The notes below the pieces were generated by a model. That model was not told the origin of the DNA. It did not search any database and saw only the letters and a list, made by a program, of their open reading frames with translations. Shown piece after piece: positions 8,619 through 17,703 of a stretch of 64,000 bases of DNA. Made by a program: the position numbers and the translations under genes. Position 1 is the first letter of the stretch. Each line of letters starts with the position of its first letter. Origin of the DNA: Burkholderia pyrrocinia (lineage in GTDB: Bacteria > Pseudomonadota > Gammaproteobacteria > Burkholderiales > Burkholderiaceae); the NCBI RefSeq assembly GCF_022809715.1, contig NZ_CP094460.1, positions 1,302,001-1,366,000 on the forward strand, in the 5' to 3' direction.

Positions 8619-9473
8619 ATGTCGATTGAAACGAACTTCAGAAAATGCTTGCCGCTCGTCGTCGCACTTGCATTGGCCGGCTGCGACGGCGGTGGGTCCG
8701 TCTCGTCGTCACCGCCGCCGGATGCAACGACGGTGCAGCAACAAGCCGCGCTGGCGAACCTGAATCCGGAGACCTCCGGCAAGCTCGACGCGTTGCTGGC
8801 GATACGCGCCGCGCAGCCGAACAGCGGCACCGGCCCGCTCATCGAAGCCTTGTCGCGCGAATTTCTTGGCACGCCTTATCGAGGCGGCATGCTGAAGGGC
8901 TCGTCGACGATGCCGGAACAACTGGTGATCGACTTCAGCGGGCTCGATTGCTATACCTACCTCGACTACGTCGAAGCCGCGAGAAAGGCGACGACGAAAG
9001 CCGACTACGCGAGCCGCCTCGTGCCGACGCGCTACGTGAACGGCGACATCAGCTTCACGCATCGCCGCCATTTCTTCACCGACTGGGCCTACCGGCCGCA
9101 GGTGCTGGCCGACGACGTGACCGCCACGATCAGCGTGCATGCCGTCACGGTCACGAAGCAGCTCAACAGGAAAGCCGACGGCGGCGCATACCTGCCGGGG
9201 TTGCCGGTCGTCAGCCGGGACATCGGCCATATCCCGAGCGAATTCGTCGACGACTATGTCGTCAGCCGGCTCCGGACCGGCGACTACATCGGCATCTACG
9301 CGAAGGCCGATGGCCTCGACGTCACGCACGTCGGCTTCTTCATCGACACGCCCGACGGGCCGATGCTGCGCAATGCGTCGTCGAAAAAGGCCAACATGAA
9401 AGTCGTCGATTCGCCTTTTGTCGAGTACGTGAAGAACACGCCCGGCATCGTCGTGCTCAGGCCGCGCGCGTGA
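8619..9473 (+). CDS. DUF1460 lipoprotein, NlpC-like amidase fold
   Basis: The 284-residue product begins with a lipoprotein signal peptide ending in the lipobox LAGC (Cys22). A DUF1460 domain covers about residues 70-284. The motif SGLDCYTYLDYVE supplies the likely nucleophile Cys111, and VTHVGFFI the likely catalytic His. DUF1460 has the NlpC/P60-like fold and is related to N-acetylmuramoyl-L-alanine amidase-type cell-wall hydrolases; substrate is not established. It should sit in the outer or inner membrane facing the periplasm. It is convergent with the ftrA-like gene and has no partner genes. Confidence 0.85.
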   Translation: MSIETNFRKCLPLVVALALAGCDGGGSVSSSPPPDATTVQQQAALANLNPETSGKLDALLAIRAAQPNSGTGPLIEALSREFLGTPYRGGMLKGSSTMPEQLVIDFSGLDCYTYLDYVEAARKATTKADYASRLVPTRYVNGDISFTHRRHFFTDWAYRPQVLADDVTATISVHAVTVTKQLNRKADGGAYLPGLPVVSRDIGHIPSEFVDDYVVSRLRTGDYIGIYAKADGLDVTHVGFFIDTPDGPMLRNASSKKANMKVVDSPFVEYVKNTPGIVVLRPRA

Positions 9474-9497
9474 GCGACGGCATCGACCCGGCGCCTG

Positions 9498-10460
9498 CTA
9501 TCTTCCGCCGCGATCCATTCCGCGCCGGTACGCGGCCGGGCTCGTCGCCGCGACGCGCCGGAAATGCCGGCGCAACGATTCCTCGGAGCCGAACCCCGCA
9601 CGCGCCGCGACCTGCGCGAGCGGCAGCGCGGGTTGCGCTTCGAGCATGTCCTTCGCGACGTTCACGCGTTCGCGGATCAGCCACGCGAGCGGCGACATCC
9701 CCGTCGCGTCCGCGAACTGACGCTGCAGCGTGCGCGTGCTCATCGCAGCCTGCGCGGCAAGCGACGCGAGCGTATGCGGCTCGGCCGCGTGCGCGCGCAT
9801 CCAGTCGATCAGCTTCGCGAGCCGGTCGCTGCCGCCCGGCGCGACCGGACGCGGCACGAACTGCGCCTGCCCGCCGTCGCGATGCGGCGGCAGCACGAGG
9901 CGTTGCGCGACACGGTTCGCGATGGCGCCGCCGTGATCGCGGCGCACCAGATGCAGCAGCATGTCGAGCCCGGCCGCCGACCCAGCCGACGTGACGATCT
10001 GCCCTTCGTCGACGTACAGCGCATCGGGATTCACGCGCAGCGCCGGGTAACGCGCCTGCAGGCGCTGCGCGTAACGCCAGTGCGTCGTCACGGTGAGCCC
10101 GTCGAGCACGCCGGCCGCCGCCAGCACGAACACGCCCGAACAGATCGAACAGAGCCGCGCGCCGCGCCGATGCGCGGCCCGCAGCTTCTTCAGCAGCGGC
10201 TCCGGCGGCAGTTCTTCGGAATCGCGCCAGCCGGGAATCACGATGGTATCCGCGCGATCGAGTGTCGCGAGCCGGTACGGCGCGGCGACCGTGATGCCGC
10301 CCGCCGCGCGCACCGGCCCCGGCTCGCTCGCGCACACCGCGAAGCGATACCAGTCGACCCCGAGTTCGGGGCGTTCGAGCGCGAACAGTTCGACCACGCA
10401 GCCGAATTCGAACGTGCAGAGGCGATCGTAGGCGAGCGCGACGACGAGATGATTGTGCAT
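9498..10460 (-). CDS. ftrA: FtrA-like transcriptional regulator (GATase1 domain plus AraC-type HTH)
   Basis: The 320-residue protein has an N-terminal DJ-1/PfpI-like domain (about residues 5-185, with SICSGVFVLAAAGVLDG) and a C-terminal AraC-type double helix-turn-helix (about 215-315; TLASLAAQAAMSTRTLQRQF and VAARAGFGSEESLRRHFRR). This layout is that of the GlxA/FtrA group. It is divergent from a rhodanese gene 114 bp away, a pairing I recall for FtrA proteins, so it probably controls that gene. The exact inducer is unknown. Confidence 0.87.
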   Translation of the reverse strand: MHNHLVVALAYDRLCTFEFGCVVELFALERPELGVDWYRFAVCASEPGPVRAAGGITVAAPYRLATLDRADTIVIPGWRDSEELPPEPLLKKLRAAHRRGARLCSICSGVFVLAAAGVLDGLTVTTHWRYAQRLQARYPALRVNPDALYVDEGQIVTSAGSAAGLDMLLHLVRRDHGGAIANRVAQRLVLPPHRDGGQAQFVPRPVAPGGSDRLAKLIDWMRAHAAEPHTLASLAAQAAMSTRTLQRQFADATGMSPLAWLIRERVNVAKDMLEAQPALPLAQVAARAGFGSEESLRRHFRRVAATSPAAYRRGMDRGGR

Positions 10461-10574
10461 GGCGCGATGTTACCGGAACTTGTCGATCGCGCCACTGCCG
10501 CGAACCGCGCCGAACCGCGATACTGCCCTCCATCCCGGCGCATTCCGCGCCCGTTCATCCAGGAGAGCCTGCCC

Positions 10575-10994
10575 ATGTCCTTCGTCACCGACGTGCCCGC
10601 CGCCGACAGCCCCGCCGCCCTCGCGCATTTCGAGGCATCGCTGCGATTCGAGACCGATTGCTGGGACGTGCACGACGCGCTCGCGTCCGGCGCGCCCGAT
10701 TTCGTGCTGCTCGACGTGCGCGGCCCCGACCAGTTCGCCGCCGGCCACGTGCCCGGCGCGCGCAACCTGCCGCGTCGCAAGATCGTCGCGGGCAAGCTCG
10801 CCGGCTATCCGGCCGACACGCTGTTCGTCGTCTACTGCGCGGGCCCGCACTGCAACGGCGCCGCGCGCGCGGCGATCGAACTCGCGCGCCTCGGCCGCCC
10901 CGTCAAGCTGATGATCGGCGGCGTGACGGGCTGGCTCGACGAAGGTTTCGCGTTGAGCAACGAACTGCAGCCGGCGGACGCCGAAGCCCGCTGA
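10575..10994 (+). CDS. single-domain rhodanese-like sulfurtransferase
   Basis: A 139-residue rhodanese domain with VLLDVRGPDQFAAGHVPGARNLP and the active-site loop VYCAGPHCNGA, where the first Cys is the expected persulfide-forming residue. Such proteins transfer sulfane sulfur to cyanide or thiols; in vivo acceptors vary. The start at 10575 is preceded by AGGAGAGCCTGCCC. It is divergent from the ftrA-like regulator, which likely controls it. Confidence 0.9.
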   Translation: MSFVTDVPAADSPAALAHFEASLRFETDCWDVHDALASGAPDFVLLDVRGPDQFAAGHVPGARNLPRRKIVAGKLAGYPADTLFVVYCAGPHCNGAARAAIELARLGRPVKLMIGGVTGWLDEGFALSNELQPADAEAR

Positions 10995-11084
10995 TCGTTA
11001 TTAAAAACGCAACAATCAATTGCCGGCACACAAACGGAAAAAGCGCGACAATCGGCCCCATTGCAGTTCGGACGGAGCAGCACA

Positions 11085-11411
11085 ATGAATGATGCAGTCC
11101 TGATTCAAGTGGCCGGTTCGGTCGTCGCGATCGCGCTCTATTTCCTGCCGGCCGTCATTGCCGACCGGCGCGGCCGGCACGACAAGCTGACGATCGCGAT
11201 GTTCAACGCGCTGTTCGGGTGGACCGGCATCGGCTGGCTGATGACGCTGTACTGGGCGTGCCAGCCGAACCCGCGCACCGATGTCGCGCAAACGATCCTC
11301 GCGAAGCGCCGCGGCATCAGCATGCGGACCTTCTCGACCGGCCTCGTCGAACGCGTGCAGCGCCGCGTCGCCGCCCAGGAGCAATGGGCGGAGAAGCAAG
11401 GCTGCCGTTAA
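11085..11411 (+). CDS. superinfection-immunity family small membrane protein
   Basis: The 108-residue protein has two hydrophobic segments: one near the N-terminus (VAGSVVAIALYFLPAVIA) and FNALFGWTGIGWLMTLYWA. The NxxFGWTxIGW pattern is typical of the Imm_superinfect (T4 Imm-like) family, found both in phages and as stand-alone bacterial membrane proteins. A charged C-terminal tail follows. Its start is preceded by GACGGAGCA. No phage genes surround it, so a role in phage exclusion is only a family-level possibility. Confidence 0.82.
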   Translation: MNDAVLIQVAGSVVAIALYFLPAVIADRRGRHDKLTIAMFNALFGWTGIGWLMTLYWACQPNPRTDVAQTILAKRRGISMRTFSTGLVERVQRRVAAQEQWAEKQGCR

Positions 11412-11426
11412 GTCCCTCTTTCCCCT

Positions 11427-12602
11427 TCACCGTGCCGCGTCGAACATCGGCATTCTGACGTTGGTCGACGCGCGGTAATTCCACGTCAGCCCGTCGCGCG
11501 GCGGCCAGCCGCCCGCGCGCAACCACGCCGCGAACGCCCCCGCCGTCACCGCCCGTGCGATCCGCTCGCCCGGACACCCATGCGGCCCCGTGCCGAAGCC
11601 GAAATTCGGCCCGGCGGCGCGGCCCGGCATCAGCCGGTGCGGGTCGCGATGCGCGGCCGGGTCGCGGTTCGCCGCGGCGAGCACGACGAGGATCGCGTCG
11701 CCGGCTTCGACGGTCACGCCTTCGATCGTCGTGCGCGACGCGACGAAGCGGCGCGTGTTCTGCACCGGCGCATCGAAGCGCCCGACTTCTGCAACGAAAG
11801 CGTCGAGCGCGGCGTCGTCCGGCGCGTCGCGCGCGGTTTCCGCTTCCCCGTTCCATGCCGCCAGCGTGTTGCCGAGCCACGCGGCCGTCGCCTCGCAGGT
11901 CTGCGACAGCAACCCGACCAGATTCGCGACCAGCGCGCCGCTCGCCTGCCAGCCCGACGCGCGGGCCGCCTGCTGCACCGCAGCGACGAGCGTGCCGTCG
12001 TGCGCGTGCGTCTGCGCGACGCGCTCGGTCATCCGCTCGAGCAGTTGCCGCGCGCCGTCGCTCGCACGGGCCAGCGCGGCCGCGTCCGACAGCGGCGACA
12101 GCGCCGCGACGAAGTCGACGACCCGGGCCGCGATGTCGTCGAGCTGCGTCTCGTCGAAGCCGAGCAGATCGGCAACCGCGCAGACGGGCACCGTCATGCA
12201 CCACGCATTCAGCGCGTCGGCATCGCCCGGCGCCGGCAGCCGCCGCGCGGCAAGCTGCGCGGCGCGGGCGCGCAGCGCGCCGGTGTCGATCGGCGCGAAC
12301 GCCGTGCGCAGCGCCTGCTTCGGCACGTCGTGCCGCAACGCGCCGTCGTTCATGCGCACCAGCTCGCCGAACAGCGTGCCGGCCGTCGTGCCGCGCAACG
12401 CAGGCGGCACGGGCGCGTCCAGCGGACGCACGCGGCAGGCCGGATGGCCGAGCACGGCCGTCACGGCCGCTGCGCGGCTCGCGACCCACAGGCCGAGCGC
12501 GGCGTCGAACGCGAGCGGCGGCCCGTCGACGAGCGCCGCATAGTAGGGATAGGGATCGCGGTGCGTCACCGCGGCAATGGGATCGGTCGGGTTCGGGTTC
12601 AT
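11427..12602 (-). CDS. cytochrome P450 with atypical I-helix
   Basis: The 391-residue protein has the heme-binding loop FGFGTGPHGCPGERIA near the C-terminus with the thiolate Cys, and a K-helix ExxR (EVGR). The I-helix reads GLLSQTCEATAAW: the acidic residue is kept but the usual AG pair and the following Thr are changed (T-C-E-A-T). That may alter oxygen activation. No ferredoxin or reductase gene lies beside it. It is convergent with the immunity-like gene (15 bp between stops). Substrate unknown. Confidence 0.9.
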   Translation of the reverse strand: MNPNPTDPIAAVTHRDPYPYYAALVDGPPLAFDAALGLWVASRAAAVTAVLGHPACRVRPLDAPVPPALRGTTAGTLFGELVRMNDGALRHDVPKQALRTAFAPIDTGALRARAAQLAARRLPAPGDADALNAWCMTVPVCAVADLLGFDETQLDDIAARVVDFVAALSPLSDAAALARASDGARQLLERMTERVAQTHAHDGTLVAAVQQAARASGWQASGALVANLVGLLSQTCEATAAWLGNTLAAWNGEAETARDAPDDAALDAFVAEVGRFDAPVQNTRRFVASRTTIEGVTVEAGDAILVVLAAANRDPAAHRDPHRLMPGRAAGPNFGFGTGPHGCPGERIARAVTAGAFAAWLRAGGWPPRDGLTWNYRASTNVRMPMFDAAR

Positions 12603-12712
12603 GCGAGCAGTATCGGCGCAGCGCGCTGCCGCATGTTTCGGGTTTGCGTGAAATGTCGTCGCGCCGGCGCTGCGTATCGCATGCATTGCAGCATCGCAAC
12701 GGCAGGCCGGCT

Positions 12713-12979
12713 TCAGGCAGCCGACCGGTAGCGTTGCGACTGCATGCGCATCCGGACGCGCCCGGCCGAAATCGCGCGCGGCTCGGGCACCACCGTGTCG
12801 TGATGGAACATTTCCTGCCGGAACTCGCCGTGTTCGTCGAACCACTGGCAGATGACCCAGTCGGCGTCGTCGAACACGACCGGCCCGGCATAAGTGACGG
12901 TCATGCGCGGCCCGCCCGTTTTCAGCGTCACGACATCGCCGACGCGAAACCTGACGCGCTGATTTTCTCGGATCGTCAT
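12713..12979 (-). CDS. YodC-like DUF2158 small protein
   Basis: An 88-residue protein with RFRVGDVVTLKTGGPRMTV near the N-terminus and DWVICQWFDEHGEFRQEMF in the middle, both matching the DUF2158/YodC pattern of a short SH3-like beta fold. Function is unknown. The start at 12979 has AATCGAGAGAGCG upstream. The promoter side is strikingly AT-rich (12980-13095, with TATATATTGAATATATTG), unlike the rest of the region, which may bring it under nucleoid-protein control. The P450 gene follows 110 bp downstream on the same strand. Confidence 0.8.
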   Translation of the reverse strand: MTIRENQRVRFRVGDVVTLKTGGPRMTVTYAGPVVFDDADWVICQWFDEHGEFRQEMFHHDTVVPEPRAISAGRVRMRMQSQRYRSAA

Positions 12980-13336
12980 CGCTCTCTCGATTTTTATATA
13001 TTGAATATATTGATATTCCCGGCGGCCCGCACAACCGGTCATTTGAATATGCCGCAGATTAACAATCAAAAAAATAACCGGCAACTCCCGCGTACGAAAA
13101 TTCGCTGATCGGAAAAATGCAACAATGCGCGGCATCGGCGCGCGCGGCGGAAGGCTGACCGCCAGATTCGGCGCGGCTTGCGCGCCGAATCCGGTCGAAC
13201 CGGCGGAATGCGGAGAATAAACGATGGTTTTCGCGTCGTCATCGGCGTTTAAACCCGACGCGAAATCGGTTGATTATTGTCAATCAATGCTTCGACTGGA
13301 AACGATCCCACGTTTTATTGGTGATCATTCCCCGAA
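12980..13336. other. intergenic, AT-rich promoter side and a strong stem-loop
   Basis: No supported gene. The half next to 12979 is AT-rich and probably carries the promoter of the YodC-like gene. The other half holds the perfect 11-bp inverted repeat listed separately at 13165-13191 and AT-rich sequence at 13260-13335 just after the PEP mutase family stop. Confidence 0.5.
13165..13191. terminator. perfect 11-bp stem, 5-nt loop; possible terminator
   Basis: GATTCGGCGCG, loop GCTTG, CGCGCCGAATC form a perfect GC-rich hairpin. It lies about 145 bp past the stop of the leftward PEP mutase family gene and about 185 bp upstream of the YodC-like start. No T-run follows on either strand, so it is not a classical intrinsic terminator; a transcript-end or attenuation role is inferred. 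Confidence 0.45.
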
Positions 13337-14185
13337 TTAAACCGGCGAATTATCGGGCGCCGCAAACCAGCGATTGATATCGCGCCCCGGCACGGCCGCC
13401 TGGGTGAACGTGAACGTGCCGTCGCGCGCCATTTCCGTCGCGGCGCGCAGGAACGCGCCGAGCGCGGCCCGCGCCAGCGCGCCGCCGACGCTGACGCGCT
13501 TCACGCCGAGCGCCGCCAGCTCGTCGAGGCTCAGCAACCCGCCCTGCAGCCCCATCACGACGTTGACGGGCGCGCCGACCGCCTGCGTCACCGCCGCGAT
13601 CTCGGCGGCGTCGGTGATGCCCGGCGCATACAGCACGTCGGCGCCCGCGTCGCGATAGGCGACGAGCCGCGCGATCGTGTCGGCGAGGTCGCGACGGCCG
13701 TGCAGGTAGTTTTCGCAACGCGCGGTCAGCGTGAACGGGAACGGCAGCGCGCGCGCCGCGTCGACGGCCGCCGCGATGCGCTCGACCGCCGCGTCGTGCG
13801 CGTAGATCGGCGCATCGGCGCGGCCCGTCGCATCCTCGATCGAGCCGCCGACCGCGCCGGCCTCGGCCGCCAGCCGGATCGTTTCGGCCACCGTGTCGGG
13901 CGCGTCGCCGAAACCGTTCTCGAGATCGGCGCTCACCGGCAGACCGCCCGCGGCGACGAGATCGGCGATGTGATCGAGCATCGCGTCGCGGTCGATCGCG
14001 TTGTCGGGCTGCCCTTTCGAAAACGCGTAGCCGGCACTCGTGGTGGCGAGCGCCTCGAAACCGGCCATCGCGAGCAGGCGGGCGGTGCCGGCGTCCCACG
14101 GGTTCGGGATGATGAAGGCGCCGGGGCGCGTATGCAGCGCGCGGAAAATTTCGGCTTGGCGGGCTTGCAGGTCGGAACGGGTCAT
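13337..14185 (-). CDS. isocitrate lyase/PEP mutase superfamily enzyme
   Basis: A 282-residue TIM-barrel enzyme. Recognisable elements are PGAFIIPNPWDAGTARLLAMAGFEALATTSAG, the metal-binding ADLENGFGD, the SIEDATG strand and TARCENYLHG with the metal-ligand Glu. These place it in the short PEP mutase/ICL family that includes oxaloacetate decarboxylase, 2-methylisocitrate lyase-like and carboxyphosphonoenolpyruvate mutase-like enzymes. The specific reaction (C-C or P-C bond chemistry on an alpha-keto acid) cannot be told from sequence. It is transcribed alone. Confidence 0.88.
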   Translation of the reverse strand: MTRSDLQARQAEIFRALHTRPGAFIIPNPWDAGTARLLAMAGFEALATTSAGYAFSKGQPDNAIDRDAMLDHIADLVAAGGLPVSADLENGFGDAPDTVAETIRLAAEAGAVGGSIEDATGRADAPIYAHDAAVERIAAAVDAARALPFPFTLTARCENYLHGRRDLADTIARLVAYRDAGADVLYAPGITDAAEIAAVTQAVGAPVNVVMGLQGGLLSLDELAALGVKRVSVGGALARAALGAFLRAATEMARDGTFTFTQAAVPGRDINRWFAAPDNSPV

Positions 14186-14364
14186 CGCGGACTCTCGGAA
14201 GGTGTTGACGGGTGAGCTTACGCCGGCCGTGCGCGCGACGTTTCAGCGATGGCCGAAATGTCGCCGTGCGACAGGGAAAAGTCGGCGACGCAGGATGCGC
14301 GCCGGCGGCCGGCGGCAGCGGGTGGGCAGTCGCTCAAGCCCACCCGCTGCCCGCCCGCCTTCGT

Positions 14365-16032
14365 TCATGTCGCGGCGGACTGCCCGCCGTCGATGCCGAG
14401 CAACACGTCGGCGACGGCCTCGGAGAACTGCATCGCGCGACCGTCGATCAGTACGCCGTCCTGATTCGACGGGTCGCGCACCGCTTGCGGCACACCGTAT
14501 GCGATCAGCACGCGCGCGCACGCTTCCCAGTCGGGAAGGCCGACATCCGCCGGTTCGTTGACGGAAGCCCACGACAACGTGCCGAGCGCGTCGCTCCCGA
14601 ACCCGTGCGTCTCGCGCCAGCTTGCGCCGTGCGCGAGCAGGAACGCCAGCAGGTTCGCGTCGCCGCGAAACACTGCGTGATTCAGCGCGCTCGCGCTCCA
14701 GTCGCCGCCGCGCGCGGCCACCGGCCACCCCAGTTCGACCATGACCTTCACCGCGTCGCTCGAGCCCCACGCGGCGGCGTCCGGCAGCAGCCGCAGCCGG
14801 TCTTCGGGCAGCGCACCGGGCAAGTCTGGATGCCGCGCCTGGATCCGCCGCGCGGCGTCGGCGTCGGCGCGCGCGCAGGCCGCCACGAACGCGTCTTCCG
14901 CGCCGAGCGTCTCCTCCGCGCCGGCCGCGCGCAACAACGCTGCGACGTCGGGCAACCCGGTCTGCATGGCGAGCCGGTACGCACTGACGCCGGCCGCGGT
15001 CCGCGCGCCGGGATCGGCACCGGCCGCCAGCAGCGCGGCAACATGGCGCGCCGAGCAGCGCACCGCAATCGCCCGCAACAACGGCGCGCCCCACATCTTC
15101 GTCGGCCCCTCTCCGGCCGGTTCGTTCGGGTCGCCGCCATGCGCGAGCAGCAATTCGAGCGCGGTCGCATCGCGCATGTCGAGCGCGCGCCGCAACGCAT
15201 TCGTCCCGCCCACCCGCGCGCCGTGTTCGAGCAGCAGGCGCGTGCATGCCGGGTTCTCCAGCGAGTGATACAGCGATTCGCCGTCGTTCGGGTCGGCGCC
15301 CGCTTCCAGCAGCATGGCCGTGAGAACCGGATCGCGATTGACGCCCGCGGCACCATACAGCGCCGACAGCGGGCCCGACTCGTCGGGCGCGGCGAGCGAG
15401 GCCGGCGGAAACCGGTTGCCGATCCGCTGGTCCGGATCGGCGCCCGCATCGAGCAGATGACGCGCGCATTCGCGCAGCCTGACGGCGAACTCGGGCATCT
15501 GCCCGAGCCGCGAATGTGTGACGGCGATCAGCGGCGGCAGATTCAGCGCGCCGCCGGCGCGCGCGATCCATCCGGGATCTGCGGCCAAGGCCGCCTTTAC
15601 GGCGTCGAGATCTCCCGCCGCGCACGCGACAGTCCGATCTTCCGAAACCAGATCGGGCTGGTCGTGCAGCAGTTGCGCGGCGACGCGCGGCCGGGCCGCG
15701 TCGAAGCCGCCGGTCACGTCGCCGCCGTATGCCAGGTCAAGCCAGCGCCGTATCAGCAGCGACCGCCGTTGCTGCGTGAGCGCCTGCGTTTCGACGAACG
15801 CACCGAGATCGGCCCACGACGCGAAGCCGTACTCGCGCGCAATGCACGACTGCGCGTCGTGCAGGCGCAGCCCGAGCGCGAGCGCTTCGTCGTGCGTTCG
15901 GTTCGCGGCGGCCGGGAGAAACCGGACAAAGCGTACGACAGCCTGCGCGTCGCCCTGCCGGTACAGGCGCAACAATTCCTTGGCCTGCTTTTTCAGATGA
16001 TCGGGATGGGCCTTGGGAGGCAGCTTGTTCAT
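14365..16032 (-). CDS. ankyrin-repeat protein
   Basis: The 555-residue protein opens with a segment seen in other ankyrin proteins of this kind (HPDHLKKQAKELLRLYRQGDAQAVVRF, then REYGFASWADLGAFVE). Ankyrin repeats fill about residues 140-540, for example LLDAGADPD, LLEAGADPNDGES, LLLEHGARVGGTNALRRAL, LLLAHGGDPNEPAGEG and LLAAGADPGARTAAG. The repeats should mediate protein-protein contacts. No signal peptide or membrane segment is visible, so it is probably cytosolic. I start at 16032 because the upstream frame to 16155 lacks family character. Confidence 0.85.
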   Translation of the reverse strand: MNKLPPKAHPDHLKKQAKELLRLYRQGDAQAVVRFVRFLPAAANRTHDEALALGLRLHDAQSCIAREYGFASWADLGAFVETQALTQQRRSLLIRRWLDLAYGGDVTGGFDAARPRVAAQLLHDQPDLVSEDRTVACAAGDLDAVKAALAADPGWIARAGGALNLPPLIAVTHSRLGQMPEFAVRLRECARHLLDAGADPDQRIGNRFPPASLAAPDESGPLSALYGAAGVNRDPVLTAMLLEAGADPNDGESLYHSLENPACTRLLLEHGARVGGTNALRRALDMRDATALELLLAHGGDPNEPAGEGPTKMWGAPLLRAIAVRCSARHVAALLAAGADPGARTAAGVSAYRLAMQTGLPDVAALLRAAGAEETLGAEDAFVAACARADADAARRIQARHPDLPGALPEDRLRLLPDAAAWGSSDAVKVMVELGWPVAARGGDWSASALNHAVFRGDANLLAFLLAHGASWRETHGFGSDALGTLSWASVNEPADVGLPDWEACARVLIAYGVPQAVRDPSNQDGVLIDGRAMQFSEAVADVLLGIDGGQSAAT

Positions 16033-16263
16033 GCGGATCCTCGTGCAGAAATGGCCGAAGGTCCGCAATACCGCCAGCACAAAGGACAGGAGAAGACTGG
16101 ATTTGCTGCGACAGGTGGGTTCAACCCTTTCCGCGGACCCGGAAGCGACCTGCATCGCTGTTCGCCATGCTAGGCGACAGCCGGCAACATCGTCAACCGT
16201 GGCGCAGCGCCTGCGTGCGGCCGTACGGCCGCTCAGCCCGCTACCGAAGCCGCACGTGCCGCG

Positions 16264-17124
16264 TCAGACGACGTAAGCGCCCTTCGCATGCAACTCCGCT
16301 TCGGTGCGCTCGAGCGCGGCGATCGCATCGCTGCCTTCGAGCGCGAGCAACTGCGCGACCAGCGCCTCGGCCATCGCATGCGCGGCCACCAGCGACGGGA
16401 AGAACGACGGGCTGTCGTGCGTGAAGATCAGTTGCGCGTCCGCATGCAGCGCGATCGGCGACACCGCGCTGTCGGTGATCGCGACGATCCGGCTGCCCTG
16501 CGCCTTCGCGGCCTGCGCGACGCGCGTCGCTTCCGCCGAATACGGCGCGAAGCTGACGACCACGGTCACGCTCTGCTTCGCGATCGTCCGCAGCTCCATT
16601 TCGAGCGAACCGGCGACGCCGTTGAGCAGCGACACGGTCGGACGAAACAGCCGGTAGCCGTACACGAATCCGAACGCGACCGGATAACACGAGCGGAACC
16701 CCGCGACATGCACGTGCGACGCCTTGCGGATCAGTTTGGCCGCATCCGCGAGCGCGTGCTCGTTCTGCGCGGCGGTGACCGACAGGTTGTGCTGCTGCGC
16801 GGCGAGCAGGTCGTGCGCGAGCGATGCCTTCGCGTCGGGCCGCACGAGCGAGCGCGCACGCTGCGTGAGCGGCTCGGGGCGCGTGCGCACGCGCGCGACG
16901 CACAGGTCGCGCAACTCGTTCCAGCCGGGGAAACCGAATTGCTGCGCGAGCCGCACGAGCGACGCAGGCTGCACCTGCGCACGCTGCGCGACCTTGCGCA
17001 TCGACGCGGTGGCGACCTCGTCGGGATGATCGAGCAGGAATGCGGCGCCCGCCTGGAATTGCGGGCTCAGCTCGGAAAATTGCGCCCGGATCCGGGACGC
17101 GAGTTCGTCGAAATTGGCGGCCAT
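16264..17124 (-). CDS. MurR/RpiR family regulator (HTH_6 plus SIS domain)
   Basis: The 286-residue protein has an N-terminal RpiR helix-turn-helix at about residues 1-77 (ATASMRKVAQRAQVQPASLVRLAQQFGFPGW) and a SIS sugar-phosphate-binding domain at about 120-255 (ASHVHVAGFRSCYPVAFGF, VVVSFAPYSAEATRVAQ, IVAITDSAVSPIA). Such regulators respond to phosphosugars. No sugar-metabolism gene is adjacent, so its regulon is unknown. A C-terminal Val-Val ending is close to the stop, length is normal for the family. Confidence 0.92.
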   Translation of the reverse strand: MAANFDELASRIRAQFSELSPQFQAGAAFLLDHPDEVATASMRKVAQRAQVQPASLVRLAQQFGFPGWNELRDLCVARVRTRPEPLTQRARSLVRPDAKASLAHDLLAAQQHNLSVTAAQNEHALADAAKLIRKASHVHVAGFRSCYPVAFGFVYGYRLFRPTVSLLNGVAGSLEMELRTIAKQSVTVVVSFAPYSAEATRVAQAAKAQGSRIVAITDSAVSPIALHADAQLIFTHDSPSFFPSLVAAHAMAEALVAQLLALEGSDAIAALERTEAELHAKGAYVV

Positions 17125-17179
17125 CTTGGTGGGAACGGGAACCGGTCGTTCATGGTATCACCGGCCCCGCGCGCACCGG

Positions 17180-17533
17180 TCAGCGCAGCACTTCGACGTG
17201 GTCGGCGTCGACCTTCACCTTGCCCGACCACTTGCGCTCGAATTCGCCGGTCAGCTTCACTTCGCTCTTGTCGCTGACGGGCTGCCCGGCCGCCCACAGC
17301 TTGTTGTCGATCTCGACGCGGATCGTGCCGGTCGCGTCGGCGAACTCGTAATCCTCGCCGCCGGCATGCTTGACGATACGGCCCTGCAATTGCACGTGCT
17401 GATCGTCCTTGCCGTTCGCAAGCAGTTCCTTCACGGTCGTCGTGGTCAGCGCGGACGGTCCCGTGTATTGCGCGTAGACGGCGGCAGGCAGCGTGGCGAG
17501 CGCGACCGTCAGGATTCTGGCCAGTTGTTTCAT
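17180..17533 (-). CDS. ygiW: YgiW/YdeI-type periplasmic OB-fold stress protein
   Basis: The 117-residue protein has a signal peptide (MKQLARILTVALATLPAAVYAQ) and a BOF/DUF388 OB-fold: QYTGPS start, VQLQGRIVKHAGGEDYEFADATGTIRVEID, and VKLTGEFERKWSGKVKVDADHVEVL. In enterobacteria ygiW lies beside qseBC and is linked to peroxide, metal and peptide stress tolerance. Here it is divergent from a QseBC-type system, the same association. The start at 17533 is the one with a clean signal peptide. Confidence 0.9.
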   Translation of the reverse strand: MKQLARILTVALATLPAAVYAQYTGPSALTTTTVKELLANGKDDQHVQLQGRIVKHAGGEDYEFADATGTIRVEIDNKLWAAGQPVSDKSEVKLTGEFERKWSGKVKVDADHVEVLR

Positions 17534-17591
17534 GATGTCGGTCCTCTTCTTCGATGTGATGCCGCGCCCCGTTGAACGCGACGGCACCAGA

Positions 17592-17604
17592 TTACGGACC
17601 GTAA
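17592..17604. promoter_or_regulatory. palindrome in ygiW-qseB intergenic region
   Basis: TTACGG-A-CCGTAA is a perfect 6-1-6 palindrome about 60 bp upstream of the ygiW start. Beside it, the minus strand reads CTTAATCTTACGG, containing a half-site like those of PmrA/QseB regulators. Its role as an operator is inferred from position only. Confidence 0.4.
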
Positions 17605-17686
17605 GATTAAGCAAACCTGAAGGTCGCGCCGAGGCGACACGGTGCCGCATCGGGCGGGGTCGAAAGCCCGACGCACGCCGCCCGCA

Positions 17687-17703
17687 TTTAAGCTCGGCCT
17701 AAG
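17687..17703 (+). promoter_or_regulatory. PmrA/QseB-like direct-repeat box upstream of qseB
   Basis: TTTAAG, five bases, then CCTAAG. This is the 11-bp spaced direct-repeat layout (YTTAAK-N5-YTTAAK) known for PmrA/BasR-type regulators. It lies 63 bp upstream of the response-regulator start, a good position for autoregulation. Confidence 0.5.
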
